From assembly GCF_014201715.1 (NCBI RefSeq), contig NZ_JACHFD010000016.1, positions 35,414 through 99,413 of the forward strand: a DNA stretch of 64,000 nucleotides. Reading direction: 5' to 3'. This document shows, in pieces, positions 43,119 to 52,450 of the stretch. Position 1 is the stretch's first letter. Each line of letters opens with the position of its first letter. The notes under the pieces are model-generated. The model searched no databases. It was not told the origin of the DNA and saw only the letters and a program-made list of their open reading frames with translations. Position numbers and translations under genes: made by a program. The DNA is from Haloferula luteola. Lineage in GTDB: Bacteria; Verrucomicrobiota; Verrucomicrobiia; Verrucomicrobiales; Akkermansiaceae.

Positions 43119-44051
43119 TTACTTGCCGAGAAGCTGGGCGAAGTATGGGATGGTGCGATCGAGCCCCGCATCCAGGTCGATGGTCGGCTCCCATCCGAGT
43201 TCGGATTTCGCCAGAGAAATGTCCGGTTGGCGTTGCATGGGATCGTCGCCGGGAAGCGGATGGTAGGTGAGCTTCGATTTGCCGCCGACTTTGGTGAGGA
43301 TCTTTTCTGCGAGTTCCAGCATGGTGAACTCCCCTGGATTTCCGATGTTGACGGGACCCGTCAGGGTGGGGTGCTCCATCAAGCGGATGAATCCTTCGAT
43401 GAGGTCGTCGACATAGCAGAAGGAACGCGTCTGCTTGCCATCGCCGTAGATGGTCAGATCTTCGCCACGCAGGGCCTGAACGATGAAGTTGGACACGACC
43501 CGTCCGTCGTCGGGGAGCATCCGCGGTCCATAAGTATTGAAGATACGAACCACGCGGATATCGACCTGATTTTGGCGGTGATAGTCGAAGAAGAGAGTCT
43601 CGGCGCACCGTTTTCCTTCGTCGTAGCAGGCGCGAATGCCGATGGGATTGACGCATCCACGGTAGCTTTCCGGTTGAGGGTGGATCTCGGGGTCTCCATA
43701 GACTTCTGAGGTGGATGCTTGGAAAACCCGGGCCCCAATCCGCTTGGCAAGCCCCAGGCAGTTGATGGCACCCATCACCGAGGTCTTGGTGGTTTTGATG
43801 GGATTGTGTTGGTAGTGGGGGGGAGAGGCGGGGCAAGCGAGGTTGTAGATCCGATCGACCTCAAATTTGAAAGGGTCGATCACATCATGGCGGACGAGCT
43901 CGAAGTAGGGATTCTCAAGGAGATGAGCGATGTTGGCTTTGCGTCCGGTGAAGAAATTGTCGAGGCAGATGACTTCATGGCCTTCACGCAGAAGGCGTTC
44001 GCAGAGGTGGGAGCCGAGGAACCCGGCACCGCCGGTGATGAGAATTCGCAT
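43119..44051 (-). CDS. uxs: UDP-glucuronic acid decarboxylase (UDP-xylose synthase)
   Basis: 310 residues from [20 protein letters not shown] at 44051. Short-chain dehydrogenase/epimerase with the NAD loop [41 protein letters not shown], the YDEGKR catalytic Tyr/Lys pair, and FNTYGPRM. These residues identify the UXS group, which converts UDP-glucuronate to UDP-xylose. It supplies xylose for cell-surface glycans, fitting an organism with extensive exopolysaccharide. A 133-bp gap precedes it. Confidence 0.93.
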   Translation of the reverse strand: MRILITGGAGFLGSHLCERLLREGHEVICLDNFFTGRKANIAHLLENPYFELVRHDVIDPFKFEVDRIYNLACPASPPHYQHNPIKTTKTSVMGAINCLGLAKRIGARVFQASTSEVYGDPEIHPQPESYRGCVNPIGIRACYDEGKRCAETLFFDYHRQNQVDIRVVRIFNTYGPRMLPDDGRVVSNFIVQALRGEDLTIYGDGKQTRSFCYVDDLIEGFIRLMEHPTLTGPVNIGNPGEFTMLELAEKILTKVGGKSKLTYHPLPGDDPMQRQPDISLAKSELGWEPTIDLDAGLDRTIPYFAQLLGK

Positions 44052-44184
44052 GGGGAAAAGGGAGCTTGGAGCCCCCTTTTTGACTGTCAAAGTTCGCCGA
44101 GGCAAGACCCGGGCGAGGAATCCCCGGGAGGTCCTCACTCCGGGGGGCCCATTGCGAGCCTCCCCTTCGAGGAAAAAGACCCGA

Positions 44185-45171
44185 TCAGCCCAAGGGCGGC
44201 GGAGCCATGGGCTTCGGCAATGCCTCTGGAGATGCGGTGGTGTCTTTGAGGATCTTGGCGAGGGAGGCCACCGTGCCACCGACGTCGGACAGGTTCTGAG
44301 GAACGATGAGTGTGGTGCCTTGCTTGGCGAGATTGCCAAATTCTTTCACATACTGTTCGGCGATGCGGAGGTTCACGGCCGCTTGCCCGCCAGGGGCTTC
44401 GATCGCGAGAGCAATGCGTTGAATGCCATCCGCGGTCGCATTGGCAAGGAGTTCGATTTCTCGGGCTTTGCCCTCGGCTTCGTTGATCTGGGCGAGCTTT
44501 TTGGCCTCAGAACGCTTGATCTGTTCCTGCTTCTCCCCTTCCGCAACATTGATTTGGGACTCTCGTTGACCTTCAGACAGGGCGATTTGAGCGCGGCGTT
44601 CGCGTTCAGCACGCATCTGCTTTTCAAGGGCGTCCTGTACGGATTGAGGCGGTTTGATGTTGGCGATCTCGTAGCGGGTGATTTTGAGACCCCAGGGTTC
44701 GGAGGCCTTGTCGAGAGCCTCGATGACAGAGGCGTTGATGGTCTCCCGTTCTTCGAAGGTGCGGTCGAGTTCGATCTTGCCGATTTCGGACCGCAGAGTG
44801 GTTTGTGCAAGTTGGGAAGCGGCGAAGAAGTAGTCGTCGATCCCATAGGAGGCAGCCTTGGCGTCGAGGACCTGCATGTAGAGGACACCGTCAATCTCGA
44901 TGGAGATGTTATCCTTGGTGATGCACATCTGAGAAGGGACGTCGACGGCGACCTCTTTGAGGGTGTGCTTGTAAGCGACCCGATCGATGAAGGGGACGAG
45001 GATGTGGAAGCCTGCCTCGAGAGTTTTGTGATACTTGCCGAGACGCTCGATGACGTGGGCCTGCCTTTGCGGTACAATCCGAGCGGTTTTGATCAGAGCA
45101 ACGACGGCGAGGATGACGAACGCGATGCCAATGATCGCGGGAAAAGTGAGATCAGCGAGAATAGGAATCAT
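44185..45171 (-). CDS. qmcA: SPFH/stomatin-family membrane protein (QmcA-like)
   Basis: 328 residues. An N-terminal membrane helix ([18 protein letters not shown]) is followed by the band-7 domain ([42 protein letters not shown]) and a long charged coiled-coil tail. Such proteins form large rings in inner-membrane microdomains. The partner NfeD gene starts 13 bp upstream, the classical stomatin/NfeD operon. Confidence 0.93.
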   Translation of the reverse strand: MIPILADLTFPAIIGIAFVILAVVALIKTARIVPQRQAHVIERLGKYHKTLEAGFHILVPFIDRVAYKHTLKEVAVDVPSQMCITKDNISIEIDGVLYMQVLDAKAASYGIDDYFFAASQLAQTTLRSEIGKIELDRTFEERETINASVIEALDKASEPWGLKITRYEIANIKPPQSVQDALEKQMRAERERRAQIALSEGQRESQINVAEGEKQEQIKRSEAKKLAQINEAEGKAREIELLANATADGIQRIALAIEAPGGQAAVNLRIAEQYVKEFGNLAKQGTTLIVPQNLSDVGGTVASLAKILKDTTASPEALPKPMAPPPLG

Positions 45172-45184
45172 GGGTGGATGGAGG

Positions 45185-45622
45185 TTAGAGTGAGCGAACG
45201 TACAAAGTGAGGCCTTCGCGGCGGACGATGATCACGCCTTTTCCGGCGGGAATGGGATCGGTGGAGCGGGCTTTCCATTCGGCTCCTTTGATTTCTACCC
45301 GGCCTTCGGCACTGCCTCCGGGAATGTCGCGGAGGACGCGTGCTTCGCGCCCGGTAAAGTCGTCATCAAGATCGGCATGATCGACATCCGAGCGGCCGAC
45401 AAAGGCGGACTTGGCGAAGCGGCGAAGGCCAAACAAAAGGGCAAAGGACGAGAGCCCGAATACGAGGGACTGCGAGCCCAGTTCAGGGGTCCAGCCTAGC
45501 CAAGTGGTGAGGGCGGCCAGTATGGCGCCGACGCCGAAGAAGAAGATGATGAAGCCGGGTGCGGCAAATTCAGCGAGGATGAGGACGACACCGGCTAGCA
45601 GCCAGAGAAACTCGGGTTTCAT
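45185..45622 (-). CDS. Short NfeD-family membrane protein
   Basis: 145 residues. Membrane segments FLWLLAGVVLILAEFAAPGF, FFFGVGAILAALTTWLGW and SLVFGLSSFALLFGL are followed by a C-terminal OB-fold (FTGREARVLRDIPGGSAEGR, GKGVIIVRREGLTLYV). Lacks the N-terminal protease domain of long NfeD, as in YbbK. Works with the stomatin homologue encoded downstream in membrane microdomains. Confidence 0.92.
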   Translation of the reverse strand: MKPEFLWLLAGVVLILAEFAAPGFIIFFFGVGAILAALTTWLGWTPELGSQSLVFGLSSFALLFGLRRFAKSAFVGRSDVDHADLDDDFTGREARVLRDIPGGSAEGRVEIKGAEWKARSTDPIPAGKGVIIVRREGLTLYVRSL

Positions 45623-45763
45623 GGGTAGAGGGTTGGATCGGTTTCCTTTCTATCCGATGGCGGAGAATGCGCGATTACAATAGGCAGGTGTCCTTTGGAG
45701 TCCGCGTGAGAGCAGGAGCTTGCCGGGGCGGAGGGTTGATGGCAGGTTGGGAGCCTCAACCTT

Positions 45764-46618
45764 ATGAAACTCGAAGGACGCCGTCAGAGCTCGCATGTGG
45801 AAGATCGGAGAGGCCGACCTGGGGGAGGGGGATTCAAGCTGAGCGGTGGCATGCTGATCTTGATCGTGATTGCGGCGATCGTTTTCAAAAAGAACCCTCT
45901 GGAGTTGCTGCAACAGACGGGAGCTTTGGAGGGAGGCGCGACGTCATCGGAAGTTTCGGCCCTCACGGAAGAGGATGCCCAAATGGGGGAAATTGCTTCA
46001 AAGATCCTTGCTTCGACCGAGGATGTTTGGGCGCAGGAATTTGAAAGCATGGGGCTGCGGTATGAAGCTCCGGATTTGGTGCTGTTCACAGGTTCCACGC
46101 GAAGCGGTTGCGGATTCGCGAGTTCTCAGGTCGGGCCCTTTTACTGCCCAGCTGACAAGCGAGTGTATTTGGATCTTGGGTTTTTCGATGAGATGTCGCG
46201 TCGCTTTCACGCTCCGGGAGACTTTGCCCAAGCTTACGTGATTGCTCATGAGGTCGGCCATCATGTTCAGAACCTACTAGGAATCTCCGACCAAGTGCAA
46301 CGTGCCCGGCAGGGATTGAGTGAAGCTGAGGGCAACCGACTCTCGGTGCGTCTGGAGCTGCAGGCCGATTTCCTCGCGGGGATGTGGGCTCGTCATGAGC
46401 AGCAGAGGTCCGGATTCTTGGAGGATGGGGATATCGAAGAGGCTCTCACGGCTGCCCATGCGATCGGCGACGACACGTTACAGCGCCAAGCGCAGGGTCA
46501 CGTCGTCCCCGATGCCTTCACCCATGGCACTTCGGAACAACGCATGAGGTGGTTCATGAAAGGCTATCAGGGAGAACCGTTCGATCCGCAAAATACGTTT
46601 TCTTCCAAGGATCTTTGA
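45764..46618 (+). CDS. Neutral zinc metallopeptidase (YpfJ family)
   Basis: 284 residues. A short cytoplasmic, Arg/Gly-rich N-terminus precedes one membrane helix (LSGGMLILIVIAAIVF) and a large extracytoplasmic domain. The zinc site is AYVIAHEVGHHVQNLLG (HEVGHH) with the downstream Glu in LELQADFLAGMWARH. The family-specific SGCGFASSQVGPFYCPADKR, with two Cys, and AIGDDTLQRQAQG segments are present. Substrate unknown. Divergent from the NfeD gene. Confidence 0.92.
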   Translation: MKLEGRRQSSHVEDRRGRPGGGGFKLSGGMLILIVIAAIVFKKNPLELLQQTGALEGGATSSEVSALTEEDAQMGEIASKILASTEDVWAQEFESMGLRYEAPDLVLFTGSTRSGCGFASSQVGPFYCPADKRVYLDLGFFDEMSRRFHAPGDFAQAYVIAHEVGHHVQNLLGISDQVQRARQGLSEAEGNRLSVRLELQADFLAGMWARHEQQRSGFLEDGDIEEALTAAHAIGDDTLQRQAQGHVVPDAFTHGTSEQRMRWFMKGYQGEPFDPQNTFSSKDL

Positions 46619-46663
46619 GGCAGCCGACCGTGAAGGGAGCGGCTCCCTAGTGATGGGCAGCGC

Positions 46664-47557
46664 TCAGCGCCGCAAAAGGGAGTCGTTCGGGTGAACCCTG
46701 ATCAGGGTGTTCCGAGAGTCTTCGTAGCGGAGGCGTTGTTGCTCAAGGAGGCGGCTCAGTCGCTGGGCGCGTTCTTGGTAAGTTTCAAGGCTCCCTGGAG
46801 GAGATTTGCGCGATCCTCCGATTTGAGATTGCGCCTCTTCGAGGGATCGTTGGGTTTGGTCCATCTCGGCTTTGGCGGAGGCAAAGTCGGCTTGAGCGCG
46901 GGCGATATCCGCCTCGCTGGGTGCTGCCGCCTTGCCAATATTCGGGGACGGAGTGCGGTCGGTGCGTGGAATCTGCCGTTCGAGATCCTCTTCGATGGGG
47001 TCCCAGCCGATGCGCTCTTTGAGATTTGCAGGTAGGGTGCTGAGAGGGAGTGTGGCCGGTCCGCGTTGGCAAACGATCCGCATGGCGCCGGGTTCGAAGC
47101 CCGTGACTCGGACCTGGCGATAGGTCCGACGAGTGGTCGAAACATCCCCAAGATAGGCGCCAATCATCGAGCGACGGAGCGCTTCTTTTTTCGCCATTTG
47201 TGCCGCAGCGAGATCGTGGCGGATCTCTGGAATCTGTTCGACGAGTTCAGTTCGTTTCTGTGCCAAGGATTCCTGGCGGAGTTGCAGACTGGCGACTTCG
47301 ATACGGGATTGCTGGAGGGTGGCTTCGAGCTTTCGACCTTCGATTTCGTATTCGGCCGCTGTCCGCGTTTTCGAGCTGATCTCTTCGCGAAGGGATTTCA
47401 GGCGATCTTGATTGCTATCAATCTCGAGAGTGAGGGCGGCGGATTGGCTCAAGCGTGTGGATTTCTGGTCGGACATCGTGGTGATGCCGATGCCTCCCAT
47501 CACTAGGGCGATGATACCGAACAGAACAACGAAGATGCCGAGATGACTTTCTTCCAT
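46664..47557 (-). CDS. Membrane-anchored coiled-coil protein with shared 45-residue module (A)
   Basis: 297 residues. An N-terminal membrane helix (LGIFVVLFGIIALVMGGIGI) is followed by a long coiled-coil (~35-130). The module at ~144-186 (RTYRQVRVTGFEPGAMRIVC... LPANLKERIGWD) occurs also in two neighbours at the same position. A second coiled-coil ends the protein. Exported orientation is likely. Last gene of the four-gene cluster, 12 bp after the previous stop. Function unknown; the architecture suggests an envelope scaffold. Confidence 0.78.
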   Translation of the reverse strand: MEESHLGIFVVLFGIIALVMGGIGITTMSDQKSTRLSQSAALTLEIDSNQDRLKSLREEISSKTRTAAEYEIEGRKLEATLQQSRIEVASLQLRQESLAQKRTELVEQIPEIRHDLAAAQMAKKEALRRSMIGAYLGDVSTTRRTYRQVRVTGFEPGAMRIVCQRGPATLPLSTLPANLKERIGWDPIEEDLERQIPRTDRTPSPNIGKAAAPSEADIARAQADFASAKAEMDQTQRSLEEAQSQIGGSRKSPPGSLETYQERAQRLSRLLEQQRLRYEDSRNTLIRVHPNDSLLRR

Positions 47558-47569
47558 GGAAGCGTCAGG

Positions 47570-48571
47570 TTATTCCTTTTCCCCTGCGTGAAGTCGGGCG
47601 AGTTTGCTGCGCGCCTCGACGATGTTCTTTTCCGTCTCGGAGACTTTATCAGTGAGTTCAGAGATGGTCCGGGTCAGATCAGGAATGGCGCGTTGGACTT
47701 TCCGCAGGGCGCTTTCCATTTGGCTGAGTTCTTCCTTCATTTGGGGGACCCGTGAGACTCCCGATTTTTGCCGCTCGGAGGCGATTTCCATGCGCTTTTG
47801 GCGAATACTGCGTTCGTGGACGGGGATGGCACGACGAGCCCGGTCGAGGCTACTGCGGGCTTTTTCCAGCTCGTTCCGTTGCTCGCGAACGTCATTTTCG
47901 AGCCGGATGACTTTGTCTTCCTGTTGGGCGATTTTGACGGCGTCGCCGAGAGCGGCATCGGCCATCTGTTCGCTGCCGGCGTGGTCGGTGGCTTCGACTT
48001 CGGAGAATTGGAGGAAGTCTTTGATGTCGGCCGGGAGGTCAGAAAGGCTGACTTTTCCGATCCCGTTGTCGTGTTTGAAATTGAGTCGAACCGGATCAAT
48101 GCTCGTGACTTTGACGTTCTTGTAGACGGTGCCGTCGCTGCCGCGGAGTTCGTCGAAAACACGATCGATCATCGAAAGGCGAGCGGATTCGCGATAGCGA
48201 GCCTTGTAGTCTTCGAAAGCGGAGTTCACCTGATCGATTTCGGCTTGGTTGGTGGCCACCTCTGATTGGAGATGGGCCACTCGCTTTTCGAGTTCGCCGG
48301 TGGTGACTTCGAGCCGCTGGAGTTCGAAACCCGCTTTCTTCATGACGTCATGTTCTGCGAGAGAGGCGGTTCTGGCGGAAATCGATTTTTTAAGGTGGGA
48401 GATATCGTTGGCGTTCTCCGCGATCACGGCTTCGATCGGAGGGCCTCCTTTGAGGTAGTTATCGCCGACCATCATGTAGAGTCCTCCGAAACCAAGGAGG
48501 ACGATGAGTGCCATGAAGGTGCCTACGACTCCCGGGCCGTAGCTGCTGGAGAAAAGATCGGTGCTGCCCAT
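47570..48571 (-). CDS. Membrane-anchored coiled-coil protein with shared module (B)
   Basis: 333 residues. The membrane helix VVGTFMALIVLLGFGGLYMM (~15-34) is followed by a coiled-coil (~55-125), the shared module at ~146-190 (GTVYKNVKVTSIDPVRLNFK, then GIGKVSLSDLPADIKDFLQF) and a very long second coiled-coil to the C-terminus. The module looks like a small beta-barrel embedded between helices. Same transcript as its neighbours judging by spacing. No known family. Confidence 0.78.
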   Translation of the reverse strand: MGSTDLFSSSYGPGVVGTFMALIVLLGFGGLYMMVGDNYLKGGPPIEAVIAENANDISHLKKSISARTASLAEHDVMKKAGFELQRLEVTTGELEKRVAHLQSEVATNQAEIDQVNSAFEDYKARYRESARLSMIDRVFDELRGSDGTVYKNVKVTSIDPVRLNFKHDNGIGKVSLSDLPADIKDFLQFSEVEATDHAGSEQMADAALGDAVKIAQQEDKVIRLENDVREQRNELEKARSSLDRARRAIPVHERSIRQKRMEIASERQKSGVSRVPQMKEELSQMESALRKVQRAIPDLTRTISELTDKVSETEKNIVEARSKLARLHAGEKE

Positions 48572-48613
48572 GGAAATGAGAGTTTTGAATCAGGAGTTGG
48601 GGATGGAGGGAGA

Positions 48614-48949
48614 TCAGCGCAGAGGATATTTGCGCTGGTAGTCTTTGAGTTGGTCTTCGAGATCCTTTTTCTCTTTTTCAAGAGAGATGATGTTCTCTTC
48701 GAGGCTGGAGACTTCGGCTTCGAGGTTCTTGGCCTTGGCTTGGACCTGAATCAGCTCGCCCCGGCGGTCGGCAGGGGCATTTCTGAGTTTTTCGTCGAGA
48801 AGATTGAGTTCTCCTTCGAGCTTGTTGATTTCCGCGCGTTGCTCTTCCCGTTGGCGAACCAGTTCAGGATCCTCCTTACAGGAGATGGAGGCAAAGGCAG
48901 CGAGGCCCGTGAGAGTGATGGCGAGGAGGCGTCTTTGGCGTGGTTGCAT
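48614..48949 (-). CDS. Small coiled-coil lipoprotein
   Basis: 111 residues. Signal peptide with lipobox (LTGLAAFASISC), Cys-24 being the lipidated residue. The rest is one uninterrupted heptad coiled-coil (EINKLEGELNLLDEKL, NLEAEVSSLEENIISLEKEK) ending in YPLR, reminiscent of Lpp-like or LppA-like spacers. Its ATG overlaps the TGA of the upstream lipoprotein gene (TGATG), so translation is coupled. Confidence 0.82.
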   Translation of the reverse strand: MQPRQRRLLAITLTGLAAFASISCKEDPELVRQREEQRAEINKLEGELNLLDEKLRNAPADRRGELIQVQAKAKNLEAEVSSLEENIISLEKEKKDLEDQLKDYQRKYPLR

Positions 48950-49965
48950 CAGCGTCGGTAGGGGTAAATACAGGTGGGGGGACGGTAGGCGGGGCGGCCA
49001 TAGTGGACCGACACGAAGGGTCCCGCGAGGGCCCGACCGTTGATGGTGTCGGGATAGACTCGTCCATTGCGAAGACTGAGAATCCGCGCGGCGCCGAGTC
49101 CGTAAGGTTGTCGGCCTTGGGCTGCTGCGGAACAGGAGTAGGAACCATAGGCATTCCGATAGATGGGCGTACCGTAGACCCGGGCCGCTGTCCGGTCGCG
49201 ACCGAGACGCCGTGGCGCTTCGGAGAGCGCGGACCGAGGTTGGGAATCGATTTGGGCAAGCTCGCGAGAAAATCGAAGAGCGCGGTCCCGTGCGGCTTCT
49301 GCGATGGCCAGTTCCCTCTGGTGCTCTTGTTTTCGTTGCTCCTGTTGATGGAGAATCTCGGCAGATTCCACCCTCGAAACATAACGGGCATGGGCGAGAG
49401 TTTCCTGCCGCACGACGGCGTAGGATTGCACGGGATCGATGCCAAAGGATTCGAGCTGATCCTGGGTGAGTTGGCGAGCAGTCAGGCGTGCGAGCCCTGT
49501 GGCGTGACGGAACTCGACTCCGGCTTTGCTCACCTGTTGGATGGTGACATCGTGGTAAGTTTTGCCCGCGTTGGACTGCAAGGTGGGAAGGGAAATGCCT
49601 TCATGGGAGTGGCGAATTTCCGAGAGGCGTGCCTGAAGCCAGCGCTCATTGGAGGCTTTCAATTCGGCAACTTCCTCTGCGAGTTGGATGCGACGTTGCT
49701 CAAGATGTGCCTTTTGGTCGGAGGCGCATTGCAGGCGTTGGGCCGCAGCTTCCCCGGCGCGGTGAACTGCTTCGAGTTCGCTCCATCGATAGCGGGCGAG
49801 ATTGAGTTCAGATTCATGGTTCACCCGTTCGGCTTCCAGAGACCACCAAAGGGGATCGCGGGATGCGGTATCGGTCGAACGGGATCGACATCCAGTCGTC
49901 ATTCCCAAGGTGCCGACCCATAGACCGATGACCGCAGTGCGGATAAGGAAGGGGGTGGCCGTCAT
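48949..49965 (-). CDS. Coiled-coil lipoprotein with shared module (C)
   Basis: 338 residues from MTATPFLIRTAVIGLWVGTL at 49965; the open frame upstream has no signal. Lipobox LGMTTGC with Cys-26. Coiled-coil at ~40-120, the shared module at ~134-177 (GKTYHDVTIQQVSKAGVEFR, then TARQLTQDQLESFGID), a second coiled-coil to ~235, then a Tyr/Arg/Pro-rich low-complexity tail. First gene of the cluster. Probably anchored to a membrane by lipid and spanning part of the envelope. Confidence 0.78.
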   Translation of the reverse strand: MTATPFLIRTAVIGLWVGTLGMTTGCRSRSTDTASRDPLWWSLEAERVNHESELNLARYRWSELEAVHRAGEAAAQRLQCASDQKAHLEQRRIQLAEEVAELKASNERWLQARLSEIRHSHEGISLPTLQSNAGKTYHDVTIQQVSKAGVEFRHATGLARLTARQLTQDQLESFGIDPVQSYAVVRQETLAHARYVSRVESAEILHQQEQRKQEHQRELAIAEAARDRALRFSRELAQIDSQPRSALSEAPRRLGRDRTAARVYGTPIYRNAYGSYSCSAAAQGRQPYGLGAARILSLRNGRVYPDTINGRALAGPFVSVHYGRPAYRPPTCIYPYRR

Positions 49966-50242
49966 GACGGTGGAATTTAAACAATCTAAGGGGGGCTTTT
50001 GACAAGTGAGTTTCAGATGAAAGTTTCGTAAAGACACGAAGAAGATGCGGTGGTTAGGGAAGGTCGGTTGACCCTCACGAGTCCGCTCGAGCAGAGTTCT
50101 CTGAGCCCGAAAGCGGGCAGCAGCGCGGTGCGGATTCTCATCCAATTCATCCAAGATGGCCGACTTGGTGACGATGGAAAGCGCATGTCAAATTTCCGAC
50201 TTGTATGACAACTTGGGTGTGCTGGAATGGCGGGGCCGAGCC
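49966..50242. other. Divergent intergenic region
   Basis: 277 bp between the lipoprotein cluster and the dehydrogenase gene. On the minus strand TTGTCA and TTTAAA stand 18 bp apart with the second hexamer only about 10 bp from the lipoprotein ATG, so a near-leaderless start is possible. Nothing else is recognised. Confidence 0.3.
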
Positions 50243-51223
50243 ATGCCGATGCGAATTCTCCTTACGACTTGCAGTTTTCAAGATACTCCGGGGCCTCATC
50301 ATGAATTCCTTGAAAGCCAGGGGTATGAGATTGTCCGGGAACGGGGTCCCCTCAGCGAGGAGCAGATGCTGCAGTTGGCAGGTGATTTTGATGGGTTCCT
50401 GTGTGGGGACGACGGAATCACCCGCGCAGTGATCGAGAAGAGCCTTCCGCGGCTTCGAGTGATCGCGAAATATGGGATCGGATTGGACAAGATCGACATC
50501 GCGGCGACGAAGGAGTTCGGGATCCCGGTCATGTTCACACCCGGGGTCAATCATACCACCGTTGCTGAACACACGTTTTGTTTGATGTTGGCCTTGTATC
50601 GCAACCTTGTGGAGACCGTCAATGCCACCCGGGAGGGTCGGTGGTTGCGGTTGACCGGGCATGAGCTTTGGCGGAAGAAGATCGGGATCATCGGAATGGG
50701 TCGGATTGGCCAAGAGATGGTGAAGCGGGCCCGTGGATTCGACATGGAAGTCCATGGATACGGAAACTTCTGGCCCGAAGATTTTTGTGTTCGCGAAGGA
50801 GTGACGCGTCACCGCTCCCTTGATTCGCTTTTCGAGACTTGCGACATCATCAGCCCGCACACGAAGCTGACTGCTGAGACGCATCACATGATCCATCGAG
50901 CTCGATTGGCCATGATGCCGCCAGAGGCGATCGTGGTGAACACGGGGCGCGGAGAATTGGTCGACACGGAGGCTGTTCTAGAGGCCTTGAATTCGGGAAA
51001 GCTGGCTGGCTACGCAACGGATGTGATGGAGCAGGAGCCACCGGATCCGGCGCACCCCCTGCTCAGCCATCCCAAAGCCTTGGTCACGGCGCACATCGGC
51101 TCGCGGACTTTCGAGAGTGTTCCTCGGCAGGCGATGAAGGCGGTGACCAACCTGGTGAACTTTCTCCAGGGGGAAGGGCCGGTTTTCTGTGCGAATGGCG
51201 TGGTGCCGAGCGCGGAAGAATGA
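50243..51223 (+). CDS. D-isomer 2-hydroxyacid dehydrogenase (phosphoglycerate dehydrogenase-like)
   Basis: 326 residues from MPMRILLTTCSFQDTPGPHH. The NAD loop is GIIGMGRIGQEMVKRA; catalytic Arg in VVNTGRGELVDTEA, Glu in DVMEQEPPD and His in VTAHIGSRT. The chain ends after the catalytic domain with no ACT regulatory domain, so it is a short form, acting on 3-phosphoglycerate, hydroxypyruvate or another 2-keto acid. It is 57 bp upstream of a sugar kinase of the KDG type on the same strand, so a role in sugar-acid catabolism is possible. Confidence 0.88.
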   Translation: MPMRILLTTCSFQDTPGPHHEFLESQGYEIVRERGPLSEEQMLQLAGDFDGFLCGDDGITRAVIEKSLPRLRVIAKYGIGLDKIDIAATKEFGIPVMFTPGVNHTTVAEHTFCLMLALYRNLVETVNATREGRWLRLTGHELWRKKIGIIGMGRIGQEMVKRARGFDMEVHGYGNFWPEDFCVREGVTRHRSLDSLFETCDIISPHTKLTAETHHMIHRARLAMMPPEAIVVNTGRGELVDTEAVLEALNSGKLAGYATDVMEQEPPDPAHPLLSHPKALVTAHIGSRTFESVPRQAMKAVTNLVNFLQGEGPVFCANGVVPSAEE

Positions 51224-51280
51224 ACTTTTCTCACGACCTCCGAATTCTGATTTTCGCTTCGAGCTTCTCACAAAATCATC

Positions 51281-52378
51281 ATGTCTCTGACCCTTCGATC
51301 CACTGAATCCGTTGCTTACGACATCATTTCCCTCGGGGAGATCATGCTTCGCCTTGATCCTGGCGACGGCCGTGTCCGCACCACTCGCCGCTTTGATGTT
51401 TGGGAAGGTGGCGGAGAATACAACGTTGCACGGGGCCTCCGCCGTTGCTTTGGCAAGCGGGCGGCTGTGGTGACGGCCTTTGCGGACAATGACGTGGGGC
51501 GGTTGCTGGAAGACTTCATCCTGCAAGGCGGTGTGGATACCCGCTATGTGCAGTGGAAAAAGTTCGATGGAATTGGCCGGGAAGTCCGCAATGGGCTGAA
51601 TTTTACGGAGAAAGGATTCGGCGTGCGAGGTGCCAAAGGGACGCCCGACCGAGGACTCACGGCGGCCAGCCAGATGAAACCGGGCGACGTCGATTGGGAT
51701 GATGTTTTTGGCAAGCAGGGAAGCCGCTGGTTCCACACGGGAGGCATTTTTGCCGCGCTCTCAGAAACGACGGCGGAATTGACAATTGAAGCCTGCAAGA
51801 AGGCCAAGGAGTATGGCACGATCGTCGCGTACGATCTGAACTACCGGCCGAGTTTGTGGAAGAGCATCGGTGGTCAGGCCAAGGCCCAAGAGGTCAACCG
51901 AGAGATCGCCAAATACGTGGATGTGATGATCGGAAATGAGGAAGACTTCACGGCTTCCCTTGGTTTCGAGGTGGAAGGGGTGAGTGAACACGTGACCGGC
52001 CTGCAAGTGGACAGCTTCAAAGATATGATCCAGCGGGCCGTGAAGGATTTTCCGAACTTTCAAGTTGTGGCGACGACGCTCCGCGATGTTCACACGGCGA
52101 CGGTCAACGACTGGGGCGCCATTTGCTGGCACGATGGTCGCTTCTTTGAAGCCACGCATCGTCCGAAGCTGGAAATCTACGACCGCGTGGGAGGAGGCGA
52201 CTCGTTCGCTTCGGGTTTGGCCTATGGCTTTATGGAATTCAACGACGCCCAAATGGCGGTGGAATATGGTGCGGCACATGGTGCCCTGGCGATGACCACA
52301 CCGGGTGACACGACGATGGCAACCGTGGACGAGGTGAAGAAGTTGGTCGGTGGAGGTTCCGCCCGAGTCGACCGCTGA
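51281..52378 (+). CDS. kdgK: PfkB-family sugar kinase, 2-keto-3-deoxygluconate kinase type
   Basis: 365 residues. Ribokinase fold: IISLGEIMLRLDPGDGRVRT, WEGGGEYNVARGLRRCFG (substrate loop), YDLNYRPSLW (KdgK-typical NYR), and the C-terminal signature YDRVGGGDSFASGLAYG with the catalytic Asp. KdgK phosphorylates 2-dehydro-3-deoxygluconate formed from uronates, which fits a polysaccharide degrader. Slightly longer than usual (about 310-340) owing to insertions around 110-135 and 230. A strong terminator follows. Confidence 0.85.
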   Translation: MSLTLRSTESVAYDIISLGEIMLRLDPGDGRVRTTRRFDVWEGGGEYNVARGLRRCFGKRAAVVTAFADNDVGRLLEDFILQGGVDTRYVQWKKFDGIGREVRNGLNFTEKGFGVRGAKGTPDRGLTAASQMKPGDVDWDDVFGKQGSRWFHTGGIFAALSETTAELTIEACKKAKEYGTIVAYDLNYRPSLWKSIGGQAKAQEVNREIAKYVDVMIGNEEDFTASLGFEVEGVSEHVTGLQVDSFKDMIQRAVKDFPNFQVVATTLRDVHTATVNDWGAICWHDGRFFEATHRPKLEIYDRVGGGDSFASGLAYGFMEFNDAQMAVEYGAAHGALAMTTPGDTTMATVDEVKKLVGGGSARVDR

Positions 52379-52396
52379 CCCCAATAGGAAGGATCC

Positions 52397-52434
52397 ATCG
52401 CGCCGCCTCCTTCGGGGAGCGGCGCGATTTTTTT
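52397..52434 (+). terminator. Terminator of the kdgK-type gene
   Basis: A 14-bp stem (ATCGCGCCGCCTCC paired with GGAGCGGCGCGAT, one bulge) and a TTCG-containing loop, followed by seven T. Confidence 0.93.
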
Positions 52435-52450
52435 GGAGGGGAGGAGGGGC

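Noticed and set aside
42516..43709. 397-codon + strand frame over murI and uxs
   Set aside because: Both minus-strand genes have intact catalytic motifs; the antisense frame shows none.
43930..45210. 426-codon open frame on the + strand
   Set aside because: Antisense to the stomatin homologue and the start of the uxs gene; repetitive Gly/Asp/Leu translation without domain.
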